Shown piece after piece: positions 26,341-35,099 of a stretch of DNA of 59,286 bases (the first letter of the stretch is position 1; each line of letters opens with the position of its first letter). The position numbers and the translations under genes are program-made. The DNA comes from Nitrospira sp. CR1.2 (lineage in GTDB: Bacteria > Nitrospirota > Nitrospiria > Nitrospirales > Nitrospiraceae). Under the pieces are notes generated by a model. That model was not told where the DNA came from, made no database searches, and was given only the letters and a program-made list of their open reading frames with translations. The stretch is from the NCBI GenBank assembly GCA_014055495.1, contig WIAG01000020.1, positions 1-59,286 of the forward strand. The letters run 5' to 3'.

Positions 26341-27474
26341 ATGAATCCTATTCCCAACGCCCTCTGCTTTGGTGACGGGTTGCCGGCCTCGGGTGCGCCT
26401 TGTGTGGTGGCAGTGTCTGTAGAGGGCCTGCGTGTCAGTCCTATGGGCGAGTCTCCGGTCGTGGAGCACGTTGTCGCCTTTGCAGACATGTCGGTGGAGG
26501 CCGGAGGGTTGGACCATGATCAGTTGGTGGTGTCGTGGGGCGAGGGCTCGTCGCGCAGGACCCTGTATCTCAAAGATCCGGCCTTGATCGCTGCGTTCCG
26601 CCGCGCAGCCCCGTCACAGTTGACGGCGCATCTGGAGCGGGCTGCTGAGCAGGTCCGGCGCGCACGACGCAGCCATCGTCTGCTGTGGAGCAGTGCCGTG
26701 GGAGTCCTGACCGGCCTGGTCCTGTTCCTGTGGTTCGGGTCCGATCTGATCGTCGAATGGGCGGTCGCCAGAATTCCCATCGAATGGGAACAGAAACTAG
26801 GCGAATCGGTGTACCAGGACTTCCTGTCCAAGGAAACAATCCTGAAAGAAGGGCCGGCGGTCAGCGCCGTGCAGGAAATGACACAGCGGCTGACTGAGAA
26901 GATTCCCAACAATCCTTACACATTTCAGGTGTCGGTGGTGCAGAGCCCCGTGGTGAACGCCTTTGCCTTACCCGGAGGTTATGTGGTGGTGTTTGCCGGT
27001 TTGATGAACAAGGCAGAAAGCGGCGAGGAGGTTGCCGGGGTCTTGAGCCATGAGTTGAACCATGTGCTGCAGCGGCACGGGCTGGAGCGTATGGTCAAAA
27101 TGCTGGGGTTGGCCGCGGTGGTCGGCATTGTGTTGGGGGATCAGCAGGGCGTGCTTGGCCTGGCCAAGCAGTTGGGCATGGAGTTGGCGACGCTGAAGTT
27201 CGGTCGCGCACAGGAGACGGAAGCCGATCTCACCGGTCTTCGGTTGCTCTCCGATGCGCGGATTGCTCCGGACGGCATGATCCGATTTTTTGAACGCTTG
27301 TCTGAGAAGGACGACGCGCGCGTCGAACTGTTCTCCACCCATCCGATGAGCGCGGCCCGTGCGGAACGATTGAAAGCCGAATTGGCGGCATTGCCAAAAC
27401 AAACGCCGAACCCGTTCACGTTCGAGTGGAAGCAGGTGCAGGACTCATTGGCCTTGTCCGGGCCGAAACAATAG
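26341..27474 (+). CDS. M48-family membrane zinc metallopeptidase
   Basis: The 377-residue protein has an N-terminal cytoplasmic domain of about 110 residues, one transmembrane helix near 112-134, and an M48 peptidase domain. The zinc motif HELNH is at residues 237-241, and the third ligand is in QETEADLTGLRLL. NAFALPGGYVVVFAGLM is the usual upstream family signature. Related M48 proteins (BepA/LoiP-like) degrade misfolded envelope proteins. There is no visible Shine-Dalgarno site: the leader is almost wholly repeat copy B. The phosphodiesterase gene follows by 13 nt. Confidence 0.9.
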   Translation: MNPIPNALCFGDGLPASGAPCVVAVSVEGLRVSPMGESPVVEHVVAFADMSVEAGGLDHDQLVVSWGEGSSRRTLYLKDPALIAAFRRAAPSQLTAHLERAAEQVRRARRSHRLLWSSAVGVLTGLVLFLWFGSDLIVEWAVARIPIEWEQKLGESVYQDFLSKETILKEGPAVSAVQEMTQRLTEKIPNNPYTFQVSVVQSPVVNAFALPGGYVVVFAGLMNKAESGEEVAGVLSHELNHVLQRHGLERMVKMLGLAAVVGIVLGDQQGVLGLAKQLGMELATLKFGRAQETEADLTGLRLLSDARIAPDGMIRFFERLSEKDDARVELFSTHPMSAARAERLKAELAALPKQTPNPFTFEWKQVQDSLALSGPKQ

Positions 27475-27487
27475 GCCGGAGCTGCTG

Positions 27488-27973
27488 ATGCACATTGGAG
27501 TGATTTCCGATACCCACGGATTGTTCGATCGGGCGATTCTGGGTCATTTTGCCGGGGTCGATCATATTCTCCATGCTGGTGATATCGGCCGAGGGGATGT
27601 CCTCGCGCAGCTTCAACGAATCGCCCCGGTGACGGCGGTCTCGGGCAATGTGGACGGATTCGAGGCGAGCGGCGTTCCGGTCGAGCAGCTCGTCGAGTTG
27701 GCGGGCCATCGAATTGCGATCTACCATCGTCTGTACGACGGCGGCCGGATGACGAGGGAGGGGATGGAGCTGTTGGCACGCCTCCGTCCAGCGGTATGTG
27801 TGTATGGGCATACCCATCAGCCGAAGGCCGAACGGCGAGACGGGGTCTTGTTGTTCAATCCGGGTTCCGCCGGGCCGAAGCGGTTTCACTTGCCCCGAGC
27901 GGTAGGAGTGCTCCTGCTCGAGCACGATACCGTTGAATCACGCCACATCTTCTTAGCCGATCGAGCGGAGTAG
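27488..27973 (+). CDS. YfcE/MJ0936-type metallophosphoesterase
   Basis: The 161-residue single-domain calcineurin-like phosphoesterase has SDTHG, HAGDIG, GNVD and YGHTHQP metal-binding motifs and the NPGSAGPKR loop. The family hydrolyses phosphodiesters with two metal ions. Physiological substrates are unknown. The position usually holding HG is here YHRLYDGG, and the His is kept. It lies 13 nt after the M48 gene and is probably co-transcribed. Confidence 0.9.
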   Translation: MHIGVISDTHGLFDRAILGHFAGVDHILHAGDIGRGDVLAQLQRIAPVTAVSGNVDGFEASGVPVEQLVELAGHRIAIYHRLYDGGRMTREGMELLARLRPAVCVYGHTHQPKAERRDGVLLFNPGSAGPKRFHLPRAVGVLLLEHDTVESRHIFLADRAE

Positions 27974-27999
27974 CCGAGGCTGGACAGAGGATTTTTTGC

Positions 28000-28028
28000 T
28001 CTACATGCTGCGGAGGCTTGGCTATAAT
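28000..28028 (+). promoter_or_regulatory. Probable promoter of the DUF3015 gene
   Basis: TCTACA (28000-28005), a 17-nt spacer and a consensus TATAAT (28023-28028) lie about 65 nt before the transcript-start-distal ATG at 28100. Confidence 0.55.
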
Positions 28029-28099
28029 GCGCCAGGCCGTCTGATTGTCCGACGGTCGAACCAGCGAAATTATTCACGTGTTGAGGAGGAGGAAGACGT

Positions 28100-28609
28100 A
28101 TGCTGAGACAAGTCATCGTTGCGTTGGGTGTGGTCGCTGTTGCGTCGCAGGCAGGCCTGGTCATGGCGGCCAATCCTGATACCGGACCGGGGTGCGGTCT
28201 GGGAAAGTTGGCCTGGGCGGACTATAAGAACCAGAAAAACATTGCGCCGCAGGTCATGATGGCTACGACCAACGGCACGTTCGGCAGCGGCACGTTCGGC
28301 ATCAGCTCCGGCACGTCGGGCTGCACGAATGATGGGCAGGTCATGGCTGATCAGAAGACCACGATGTTCGCGCTGTTGAACTTCGAGAACCTGACGCAGG
28401 AAATGGCGCAGGGGAAAGGTGAACACCTGGCCTCCCTGGCGACCCTGATGGGCGTACCGAGCGAGCAACATGCGGCCTTCTTCGCCTTGACCCAGGAGCG
28501 GTACACCGCGCTGGTGCAGGACGGTGACACCGCATCGGTCGCGCTGGTGAAGACGTTGAATGACGCGGTCTCCAAGAGCCCCGTTCTCGCCCAAGTCGTC
28601 AGCCGCTGA
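28100..28609 (+). CDS. DUF3015-family periplasmic protein
   Basis: The 169-residue secreted protein has a signal peptide cleaved after GLVMA and then the DUF3015 pattern: PDTGPGCGLGKLAW, SGTFGISSGTSGC, and a helical C-terminus (LATLMGVPSEQHAAFFALTQERYTAL). GAGGAGGAGGAAG is a strong ribosome binding site. Function is unknown. In many Proteobacteria this family neighbours a DUF4105 gene, as here. A terminator-like hairpin lies between the two genes. Confidence 0.9.
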   Translation: MLRQVIVALGVVAVASQAGLVMAANPDTGPGCGLGKLAWADYKNQKNIAPQVMMATTNGTFGSGTFGISSGTSGCTNDGQVMADQKTTMFALLNFENLTQEMAQGKGEHLASLATLMGVPSEQHAAFFALTQERYTALVQDGDTASVALVKTLNDAVSKSPVLAQVVSR

Positions 28610-28622
28610 TTCATATCCGAGC

Positions 28623-28660
28623 AGGGCTCCGGTCATCGACCGGGGCCCTGTGTTGTTCTG
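28623..28660 (+). terminator. Terminator-like hairpin after DUF3015
   Basis: AGGGCTCCGGTC (28623-28634) pairs with GACCGGGGCCCT (28638-28649) around a 3-nt loop, with one T-G mismatch in the stem. A partly T-rich tail (TGTTGTTCT) follows. It may attenuate transcription into the DUF4105 gene. Confidence 0.6.
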
Positions 28661-28669
28661 CTCCCGATC

Positions 28670-30571
28670 GTGCAACTCCTATCTATCCTGCTGACTGTCT
28701 GTCTCTGGGCGATCTCTGTGCACGCAGAAGAGACGCCGCCGTCGTATCTCTCTCAACTTCTTCAACGGGCTCACCAAGCGCATCTGGCTGATGAGCGTGA
28801 GTGGCATCTGCTGCTCCACTATCGCGCAAATTTGTTCGGCGGGTTTACGAGCGAGCAGGACGAGCCCGGTTTCTTTCTTTCCCCCGAAGGGAAGACCGAT
28901 CCTCAGACTGAACTCGACGCCACCCTGACGCAATTCTTTTCACCGGAGTTGGTCGGTCGATCGAAGCAGCCGGCTCAATGTGCGTTTGTGGCGCGGTCTA
29001 TCTGGTTGAAGGAGCGCCTGAGTATCGATCCGGGTCAGCTCCCGCCTATGCGTTGCGAGCGCTTCGAACGATGGTTCGAAGAGTTTCACGCTCAATCGAT
29101 CACGCTCGTGTTTCCATCGGCGTTCATGAACAACCCTGCCTCCATGTTCGGCCACACGCTGCTCCGAATCGATCAAGAAGGGCAGACGCCTCAGACGCGT
29201 ATTCTGGCCTACACCATTAACTTTGCCGCCGATGTCCCGAAGGACGAAGGCCTGGCCTATCCCGTGCGCGGGATTTTCGGTGGGTACCGGGGATATTTTT
29301 CGACCATCCCCTACTACCTCAAAGTGCAGGAATATCGGGACATCGAGAATCGCGATATCTGGGAGTACCGACTGAACTTTGGCGAGCCGCAGATCCGTCG
29401 ATTGCTCATGCACGCCTGGGAATTGGGGAACGCCTCATTCGATTATTTTTTCTTCAAGGAAAATTGTTCCTACCATCTCCTGTCCTTGTTGGAATATGCC
29501 GACCCCTCCCTTCGCCTGACCGAGCATTTCGGCTTCTGGACCATCCCCGCAGATACTGTGCGCCTGCTCGCCGCTCAACCGGGTTTGGTCACCGATATCG
29601 CGTTTCGTCCCTCCAGAGTCACACTCATTCGCCGGAAGCGGGAACATCTCACGGCTGCTGAACATGAGTTGGTCACGCGAGTCGTACGCGATGCGACAGT
29701 CGCGCAGTCTGACGATGTGCGGAGCTTGCCCTTGTCGCGCCAGGCGTTTGTGCTCGATATGGCATCGGACTATGTGCGGTATACGGGTGAACGCGATGAG
29801 ACGCAGGCGGCAATAGCCCGCGAGCACAATCGGCAGATTCTGACCGCACGGAGTCTTCTCCGTATTCCTTCGGAAGATCTGTCGATTCTTCCCTTTGCCA
29901 CGCAGCCGGATGTAGGCCACCGCACGTCCCGTGCGTCGCTTGGAGGAGGCTGGCGCAACAATGATACGTTCGAAGAAGTCTCCGTCCGGGCCGCCTATCA
30001 TGATCTCCTCGATTCGGAGCCCGGGTATACGCCGGATGCGCAGATCGAAGTGGGTTCCCTGAGCCTGCGCCACTACAACCGGGCCGAGCAGGCCAGAATC
30101 GAGCGTGCGACCGTACTCAATGTGCTGTCGTTGTCTCCGATCGACGGCCTGTTTCGTGCGCCGTCGTGGAAATTGAATCTGGGCATGCAGACCATCAAGC
30201 ACCGGTGGTGCGAGCTCTGCAGTAACTGGAGCGTCAACGGCGGGATCGGCGCGTCGGCTGAAACGCATCTGTTGCGGCGCGAAGTCTTCTTTGCCTTTGC
30301 GGAGGTGGAGGGGAATTACAGCCGCGCCTATGAGGAACGTCATCGGGTCGGAGGTGGTGCCTCGGTGGGGTTCTATGCCGACCTTGCCGAGCGGTGGCGG
30401 CTCCTCGCGTCGGCCGGCTACGTACGGTATGCATTAGGTGAGATGTCCGACGATGTGCGCTGGTCGGTGGGGCAGCGGTATACGCTCGGGCAGAATTGGG
30501 CGCTTCGTCTGGAGTATAACCATCGGGATCACGACAATGATGTGCTGTTCACCGTACAGGCGTTTTTCTAG
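28670..30571 (+). CDS. DUF4105 (Lnb N-terminal-like) protein with C-terminal outer-membrane barrel
   Basis: The 633-residue protein starts at GTG with a signal peptide. The DUF4105 domain (about residues 125-300) contains FPSAFMNNPASMFGHTLLRID and FFKENCSYHLLSLLEYADP, with a conserved His and Cys resembling a papain-like/NlpC-P60 arrangement. From about residue 410 the sequence shows alternating amphipathic strands and ends VLFTVQAFF with terminal Phe, typical of a beta-barrel. It is probably an outer-membrane protein exposing the catalytic-like domain to the periplasm. Enzymatic activity is not established. It pairs with DUF3015. Confidence 0.88.
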   Translation: MQLLSILLTVCLWAISVHAEETPPSYLSQLLQRAHQAHLADEREWHLLLHYRANLFGGFTSEQDEPGFFLSPEGKTDPQTELDATLTQFFSPELVGRSKQPAQCAFVARSIWLKERLSIDPGQLPPMRCERFERWFEEFHAQSITLVFPSAFMNNPASMFGHTLLRIDQEGQTPQTRILAYTINFAADVPKDEGLAYPVRGIFGGYRGYFSTIPYYLKVQEYRDIENRDIWEYRLNFGEPQIRRLLMHAWELGNASFDYFFFKENCSYHLLSLLEYADPSLRLTEHFGFWTIPADTVRLLAAQPGLVTDIAFRPSRVTLIRRKREHLTAAEHELVTRVVRDATVAQSDDVRSLPLSRQAFVLDMASDYVRYTGERDETQAAIAREHNRQILTARSLLRIPSEDLSILPFATQPDVGHRTSRASLGGGWRNNDTFEEVSVRAAYHDLLDSEPGYTPDAQIEVGSLSLRHYNRAEQARIERATVLNVLSLSPIDGLFRAPSWKLNLGMQTIKHRWCELCSNWSVNGGIGASAETHLLRREVFFAFAEVEGNYSRAYEERHRVGGGASVGFYADLAERWRLLASAGYVRYALGEMSDDVRWSVGQRYTLGQNWALRLEYNHRDHDNDVLFTVQAFF

Positions 30572-30718
30572 GACACCGACTTTCGGACACACATTGTGAC
30601 GGCGGGTGTCGGGATGACATTTTGAATCGAACCGAGACAGCTGCTACGCAATGGAGTCATATGGCCCTAGGGTTTGTACTGCCAGCCTCCGCCCGGTGTC
30701 CACAAACCGGCTTTGCGA

Positions 30719-30747
30719 TTGACAAGCCTGGAGAGCTTACCTATACT
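30719..30747 (+). promoter_or_regulatory. Strong sigma70 promoter of the TRL-like lipoprotein gene
   Basis: TTGACA (30719-30724), exactly 17 nt of spacer, and TATACT (30742-30747). The predicted leader is about 54 nt. Confidence 0.75.
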
Positions 30748-30807
30748 CCGGCCACGTAGAGCCCCAACTTGGTGGGCGCCATCAACTAACCTCGAGAGGG
30801 AGGACTT

Positions 30808-31134
30808 ATGAAGAAGGTGACCGTCTTGTTTTCTCTGAGCCTGATCAGCGCGGCGTATCTCAGCCTCACGGGCTGTCAGATCGTGGCGTCTCCGATGGCG
30901 GGTGGAATCTACAACGAAACGAAGTACGGCGATGTGGCCACGACTCACAACAGCGCGACCAAGGAAGGCAAGGCCTGCGGTACGTCCATCCTCGGTTGGG
31001 TGGCGACCGGTGATGCCAGCGTCTCGGCGGCGAAAGCGGCCGGCGGAATCACCACGGTGGCGTCGGTCGATCATTCGGCGAAGAACATCCTCGGCATCCT
31101 TGGTGAATGGTGCACGATCGTTAAGGGCAGCTGA
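30808..31134 (+). CDS. TRL-like family lipoprotein
   Basis: The 108-residue lipoprotein has a lipobox LTGC (Cys22) and the TRL pattern: GGIYNETKYGDVATTHNS, KEGKACGTSILGWVATGDASVSAAKAAGGI, VASVDHSAKNILGILGEWC. The family was named after tRNA-linked loci in Leptospira and has no known activity. The conserved GDAS-AAK part resembles small outer-membrane-associated proteins. GAGAGGGAGG precedes the ATG. A near-consensus promoter and a strong intrinsic terminator frame it as a single-gene, probably highly expressed, unit. Confidence 0.88.
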   Translation: MKKVTVLFSLSLISAAYLSLTGCQIVASPMAGGIYNETKYGDVATTHNSATKEGKACGTSILGWVATGDASVSAAKAAGGITTVASVDHSAKNILGILGEWCTIVKGS

Positions 31135-31157
31135 TCACGCTTGTTGTCCCTCTGAGG

Positions 31158-31196
31158 AAAAGGGTCTTCGGGAGTTTCTCCCGAAGACCCTTTTTT
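31158..31196 (+). terminator. Rho-independent terminator after the TRL gene
   Basis: A 17-bp perfect stem (31158-31174 with 31178-31194, core GGGTCTTCGGGAG) with a TTT loop runs into six T residues. It may also serve the opposite strand because of the matching A run. Confidence 0.92.
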
Positions 31197-31240
31197 CGTT
31201 CTTCGCCCCGCCGCCTTTTGCATGGTACGGTAGTCGGTGT

Positions 31241-31873
31241 ATGTGGGTCCCCATCCTGATCCTCGTTTTGATCGGTTCTGCCTGGCATCCCGTATCCGGC
31301 AGGAGCGCAGAATTCGGGGAGATCAATGTAGGCGCCTATCTGTTGGGTAGCTGGCCGCGCGATCAGCCGATTTTCAATCAGGGCAGCACGGTGACGGGTT
31401 CGATTCGGCAGGGGGTTGGCGCGGGCCTGAAAATCGGGCTGTTCCCTCACGCCACACATCGGATGCTGGGCATCGAAATCGATTCGTCCGCGCATGGCGG
31501 CGCCTTGTCCTTTCCCAATATCGCGAACGGACAGCACAACGGAACCGGGCGCTCGAATATGTTGGTGCTGAATACCATGTTCAATCTGGTGCTCAGATAT
31601 CCCGGTGAGGTGGTGACTCCCTACATCGGCATCGGAGGCGGCTGGTCGCACGGGACGTTGCTCAATCCTAATATCATCGGCCGACACGACCGGGATTTCG
31701 ATTCCGCCCGCGCCTTCGGGCATCAGTACCTGGCCGGCGCTCAGGTGATGGTAAGCCTGAGGGTGTTCGTGTTCGGCGAGTATCGATACTTTTCGGCCAA
31801 CTATCACTGGGACAGTCTCGCGCTGGACTTTCGTGCGCACTACGGGTTGTTTGGTGCGGGGCTCCGTTTCTGA
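31241..31873 (+). CDS. Small outer-membrane beta-barrel protein
   Basis: The 210-residue secreted protein has a signal peptide (VPILILVLIGSAWHPVSGRSA), then about eight alternating strands such as EINVGAYLLGSW, GAGLKIGLFPH, TPYIGIGGGWSHG and VFVFGEYRYFSA. It ends GLFGAGLRF with terminal Phe. This fits an OmpA/OmpW-like eight-stranded barrel. ATG 31241 is taken because the signal peptide begins there. The frame is open further upstream. An alpha/beta hydrolase gene starts 6 nt after the stop. Confidence 0.82.
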   Translation: MWVPILILVLIGSAWHPVSGRSAEFGEINVGAYLLGSWPRDQPIFNQGSTVTGSIRQGVGAGLKIGLFPHATHRMLGIEIDSSAHGGALSFPNIANGQHNGTGRSNMLVLNTMFNLVLRYPGEVVTPYIGIGGGWSHGTLLNPNIIGRHDRDFDSARAFGHQYLAGAQVMVSLRVFVFGEYRYFSANYHWDSLALDFRAHYGLFGAGLRF

Positions 31874-31879
31874 GACGTC

Positions 31880-32641
31880 ATGGGTCTGCTCGATCAATTT
31901 TTCGTCTATCATCCGCATCCGTGGGAAGAGCGTGATTGGTCCGCCGCCGGCGGTGTGCCGTTGGAGGATGTCTGGTTCCAGGCCGCCGACGGCACAAGAC
32001 TTTTCGGATGGTATGCGGAGCATGCGGCCACGTCCGCGGTCCTGCTCTGGTGCCACGGCAATGCCGGCAATATGACCCATCGGCTGGAGAATCTGCGCGC
32101 CTTGCATCGGCTCGGCCTGTCCGTGTTTCTCTTCGACTATCGCGGGTACGGGAAAAGTCAGGGACGGCCGACTGAAGACGGGCTCTATCAGGATGCGATC
32201 GGGGCGTACGACTATCTCACGCGGGTGCGTCGCGTGAGGCCGGAGCGGTTGGTGATCTTTGGTCGATCGCTGGGTGGGGCTGTGGCTGGAGAACTGGCAA
32301 CGCAACGCCCGGCGATGGGCCTGTTGCTGGAATCGTGTTTCCCTTCGATTGAGGCAGTCGCGCGCCACCATTACCTGGGATTGCCGGTCCATTGGTTGCT
32401 CGGGGCCGCGTTCCGTCTGGAAGATCGGTTGCCTCATCTCTCCTTGCCCAAGTTGTTTGTGCACGGCGATCGTGACGACATCATTCCGATTGAATTGGGA
32501 CGACGGGCCTACGCTGCCGCAACATCGCCGAAGGAGTGGTATGTCGTACAGGGGGCCGATCACAACGATGTGCCGTCGGTCGGAGGGCGGACCTATTTTA
32601 CGAAGCTGTTTGAGTTTGTTTCGGACTCGATCGGTCGATGA
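31880..32641 (+). CDS. Alpha/beta hydrolase (BEM46-like serine hydrolase)
   Basis: The 253-residue hydrolase has the oxyanion segment WCHGNAGNM, FDYRGYGKSQG, the nucleophile elbow GRSLGG, the acid in HGDRDDIIP and the catalytic His in QGADHNDV. This pattern fits the BEM46/ABHD13-like group. The substrate is unknown. It lies 6 nt downstream of the barrel gene and is likely in the same transcript. Confidence 0.9.
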   Translation: MGLLDQFFVYHPHPWEERDWSAAGGVPLEDVWFQAADGTRLFGWYAEHAATSAVLLWCHGNAGNMTHRLENLRALHRLGLSVFLFDYRGYGKSQGRPTEDGLYQDAIGAYDYLTRVRRVRPERLVIFGRSLGGAVAGELATQRPAMGLLLESCFPSIEAVARHHYLGLPVHWLLGAAFRLEDRLPHLSLPKLFVHGDRDDIIPIELGRRAYAAATSPKEWYVVQGADHNDVPSVGGRTYFTKLFEFVSDSIGR

Positions 32642-32858
32642 TCGGGCATTGTCTGCGCTGTCGCGTCGGTGTTTTTTTCTGTTCATGGGCGGATCGCTTG
32701 GTAAGATGCATCACGTAGAGTCGGTGCGCCCCTGCGACGGATGGTCGGAAGACGACTCCTCGTGTGGCGAGCGCCGAATCATTCTGGTAGAGTGCGACCG
32801 CTTGCCGCGCTGATCATGTGCGGCGGGGGAACGGTGTCTGGTGTCAGTGCAAGGAGGC

Positions 32859-33839
32859 ATGGTGCAGCGGACAGGTATGCGCGGGACGGGGATCGCGAGT
32901 CTGGTGTCTGTGGTGGCGCTGTTGTTGATGGCAGGATGTGCCGGCGGGCCGGGACGACCGACCCTGAATGCCGGTTCGGACGAACGGCTTGTGGCATCGG
33001 AGAAGCAGTCGAATGCCCGCTCCGAATCAGCTGAGCGCGCCGCGTCCCAGGTGGCCTCACCACAAGTCGTGTTGATCGGCAACGCGGCTGTTCCGGCCGA
33101 CAAGAAGGCCTCGGAGGCCGAGCCGGCCGAAGATCCATTCTACGATCCGTTTGCGAAGGGCGACGAGCCGCCGGGGGGAGAGGAGTACGACCCCTGGGAA
33201 CCGCTCAACACCAAGGTCTTCGAGTTTAATCGTCAGGTGGATCGGTGGGTGCTCAAGCCGGTCGCACAGGGCTATAACACGGTGGTGCCGAATCCCGTGC
33301 AAATCGGCATCAGCAATCTCTTCTACAACATCCGGTTTCCCTCGCGATTGATCAATAACCTGGCCCAGGGGAAACTCTCCGGAGCTGGGACCGAAGTCGG
33401 CCGGTTCTTGCTGAACAGCACGTTCGGGTTGGGCGGGCTGGTCGATGTGGCCAAGTACATGGACATCAACACGCCGGAGGAGGATACGGGGCAGACGCTG
33501 GGATTTTACGGGGTGAAGCCGGGCCCCTACGTGGTGTTGCCGTTCCTGCCGCCGTTTACCCTGCGGGATCTCGTCGGGTACGTCGGCGACATCGCCTTGA
33601 ATCCGATCAACTGGATGGTGTTTCCGCTCATTGAAGTCGACGGTATTCCTTCCTTGGTTGCCCATCACAATCGGACGACGTCGTCCATTGCCCAGATCGG
33701 CGGTCGCGTCGAAGAGATTCTGAACGATCGCTCCTTGAATCTGGAGAAATTTCAGGGGGTAGAGGAAGCGACCCTTGATCTGTATACGGCGGTGAAAAAC
33801 GCCTACATCCAGAAGCGGCGGAACGCGATCCGGGAATGA
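32859..33839 (+). CDS. mlaA: MlaA/VacJ-family phospholipid-transport lipoprotein
   Basis: The 326-residue lipoprotein has a lipobox (LLLMAGC), an acidic linker and the MlaA core: DPWEPLNTKVFEFNRQVDRWVLKPVA, NLFYNIRFPSRLINNLAQGK, LNSTFGLGGLVDVAKYM, and DTGQTLGFYGVKPGPYVVLPFL. MlaA sits in the outer membrane and removes mislocalised phospholipids from the outer leaflet via the Mla pathway. No mlaBCDEF genes are nearby. AAGGAGG ends one nt before this ATG, so the in-frame GTG at 32862 or the ATG at 32877 could be used instead. The 3' end is 4 nt from the convergent kbl end. Confidence 0.92.
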   Translation: MVQRTGMRGTGIASLVSVVALLLMAGCAGGPGRPTLNAGSDERLVASEKQSNARSESAERAASQVASPQVVLIGNAAVPADKKASEAEPAEDPFYDPFAKGDEPPGGEEYDPWEPLNTKVFEFNRQVDRWVLKPVAQGYNTVVPNPVQIGISNLFYNIRFPSRLINNLAQGKLSGAGTEVGRFLLNSTFGLGGLVDVAKYMDINTPEEDTGQTLGFYGVKPGPYVVLPFLPPFTLRDLVGYVGDIALNPINWMVFPLIEVDGIPSLVAHHNRTTSSIAQIGGRVEEILNDRSLNLEKFQGVEEATLDLYTAVKNAYIQKRRNAIRE

Positions 33840-33843
33840 CCGT

Positions 33844-35034
33844 CTAACGAATCACGTTGAGCTCGCGGCCTACGGCTGCGAAAGCGGCCACGGCTCGTTC
33901 GAGTTGCGCGCGGGTATGGGCCGCGGAGAGTTGCAGGCGAATCCGCGCCTGTCCCTTGGGCACCACCGGATAACTGAACCCCACGACATAGATACCTTCC
34001 CGCAGCAGGCGGTCGGCCATGTTCGCGGCCATCGTTGCGTCTCCTAGCATGACCGGAATGATCGGATGGTGGCCGGGCACGAGTGTGAAGCCGAGGGCCG
34101 TGAGCCGGCTCCGGAGCCACTGGGCCTGTTCCATCAGGGTGGCGCGCAGATGCTCGCCCTCCTCGACCAGGGTCAGGGCCTTCAGTGCGGCGGCGGCGAT
34201 CACCGGCGGCAGGCTGTTCGAAAAGAGGTAGGGTCGTGAGCGTTGCCGCAACAATTCGATGAGTTCCTTGCGGCCGGTGGTAAAGCCGCCGGCTGCGCCC
34301 CCGAGCGCCTTGCCCAATGTGCTGGTGATGAGGTCTATCCGTTCGGCCACACCGAAATGATCGGGAGTCCCGCGTCCGCCCTTGCCCAATACGCCGGTGG
34401 CATGACTGTCGTCCACGACCACCGCGGCCTCGTAACGATCAGCCAGGTCCGCGATGCGGTTCAGTTTGGCCAGATCGCCGTCCATCGAAAACACCCCGTC
34501 CGTCACGATCATCCGCACGCGGCTCCCTGCCGATCCAGCCAATCGCGCTTCGAGCTCAGCCATGTCGGCGTGGGCATACCGCAGGCGGCCGGCCTTGCAG
34601 AGACGAATGCCGTCGATCAGGCTGGCATGGTTCAAGGCATCGCTGATGATGGTGTCTCGTTCATCGAGCAGCGTTTCGAACAGTCCCCCATTGGCATCGA
34701 AACAGGAACTGTAGAGAATGCTATCACCGGTGCCGAAAAACGCGCTGATGGCCTGCTCCAGCCGCTTATGTAGCTGCTGTGTCCCGCAGATAAACCGCAC
34801 GGAGGCCATTCCGTAGCCGAATTCCTTGAGGCCGTCCTCGGCTGCCTGTTTGACTTCCGGATGATTGGCCAGGCCGAGGTAGTTGTTGGCGCAGAGATTC
34901 ACGACCTCGCCTTGCGCCACACGGATTTCGGTGCTCTGCGGGCTCAAAATCTGCCGTTCGGTCTTGTAGAGGCCCGCCGAGCGGATCTCCGCCAATTGCT
35001 GTTCCGCCGCGAGCTTGAGCGATGTGTAGGCCAT
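33844..35034 (-). CDS. kbl: 2-amino-3-ketobutyrate CoA ligase (glycine C-acetyltransferase)
   Basis: The 396-residue PLP enzyme of the alpha-oxoamine synthase family splits 2-amino-3-oxobutyrate with CoA into glycine and acetyl-CoA. It shows the N-terminal substrate region [18 protein letters not shown], the PLP-contact [20 protein letters not shown] and the Schiff-base Lys in [22 protein letters not shown] precedes ATG 35034. It lies 65 nt downstream of tdh on the same strand, making the classical threonine catabolic pair. Confidence 0.95.
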   Translation of the reverse strand: MAYTSLKLAAEQQLAEIRSAGLYKTERQILSPQSTEIRVAQGEVVNLCANNYLGLANHPEVKQAAEDGLKEFGYGMASVRFICGTQQLHKRLEQAISAFFGTGDSILYSSCFDANGGLFETLLDERDTIISDALNHASLIDGIRLCKAGRLRYAHADMAELEARLAGSAGSRVRMIVTDGVFSMDGDLAKLNRIADLADRYEAAVVVDDSHATGVLGKGGRGTPDHFGVAERIDLITSTLGKALGGAAGGFTTGRKELIELLRQRSRPYLFSNSLPPVIAAAALKALTLVEEGEHLRATLMEQAQWLRSRLTALGFTLVPGHHPIIPVMLGDATMAANMADRLLREGIYVVGFSYPVVPKGQARIRLQLSAAHTRAQLERAVAAFAAVGRELNVIR

Positions 35035-35099
35035 CGTCCTCGTGAGATGACACGTGAAAGGTACAATGTGAAACGTGAACGATAAAAGGGAAACCGGAG

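Noticed and set aside
29435-30343. 302-codon minus-strand frame inside the DUF4105 gene
   Set aside because: It is a shadow of the plus-strand gene, which has conserved motifs and a barrel-like C-terminus.
31121-32686. 521-codon open frame on the minus strand opposite the barrel and hydrolase genes
   Set aside because: Its sequence is Arg/His/Pro/Gln-rich without protein-like patterns, while the plus strand encodes recognisable proteins.
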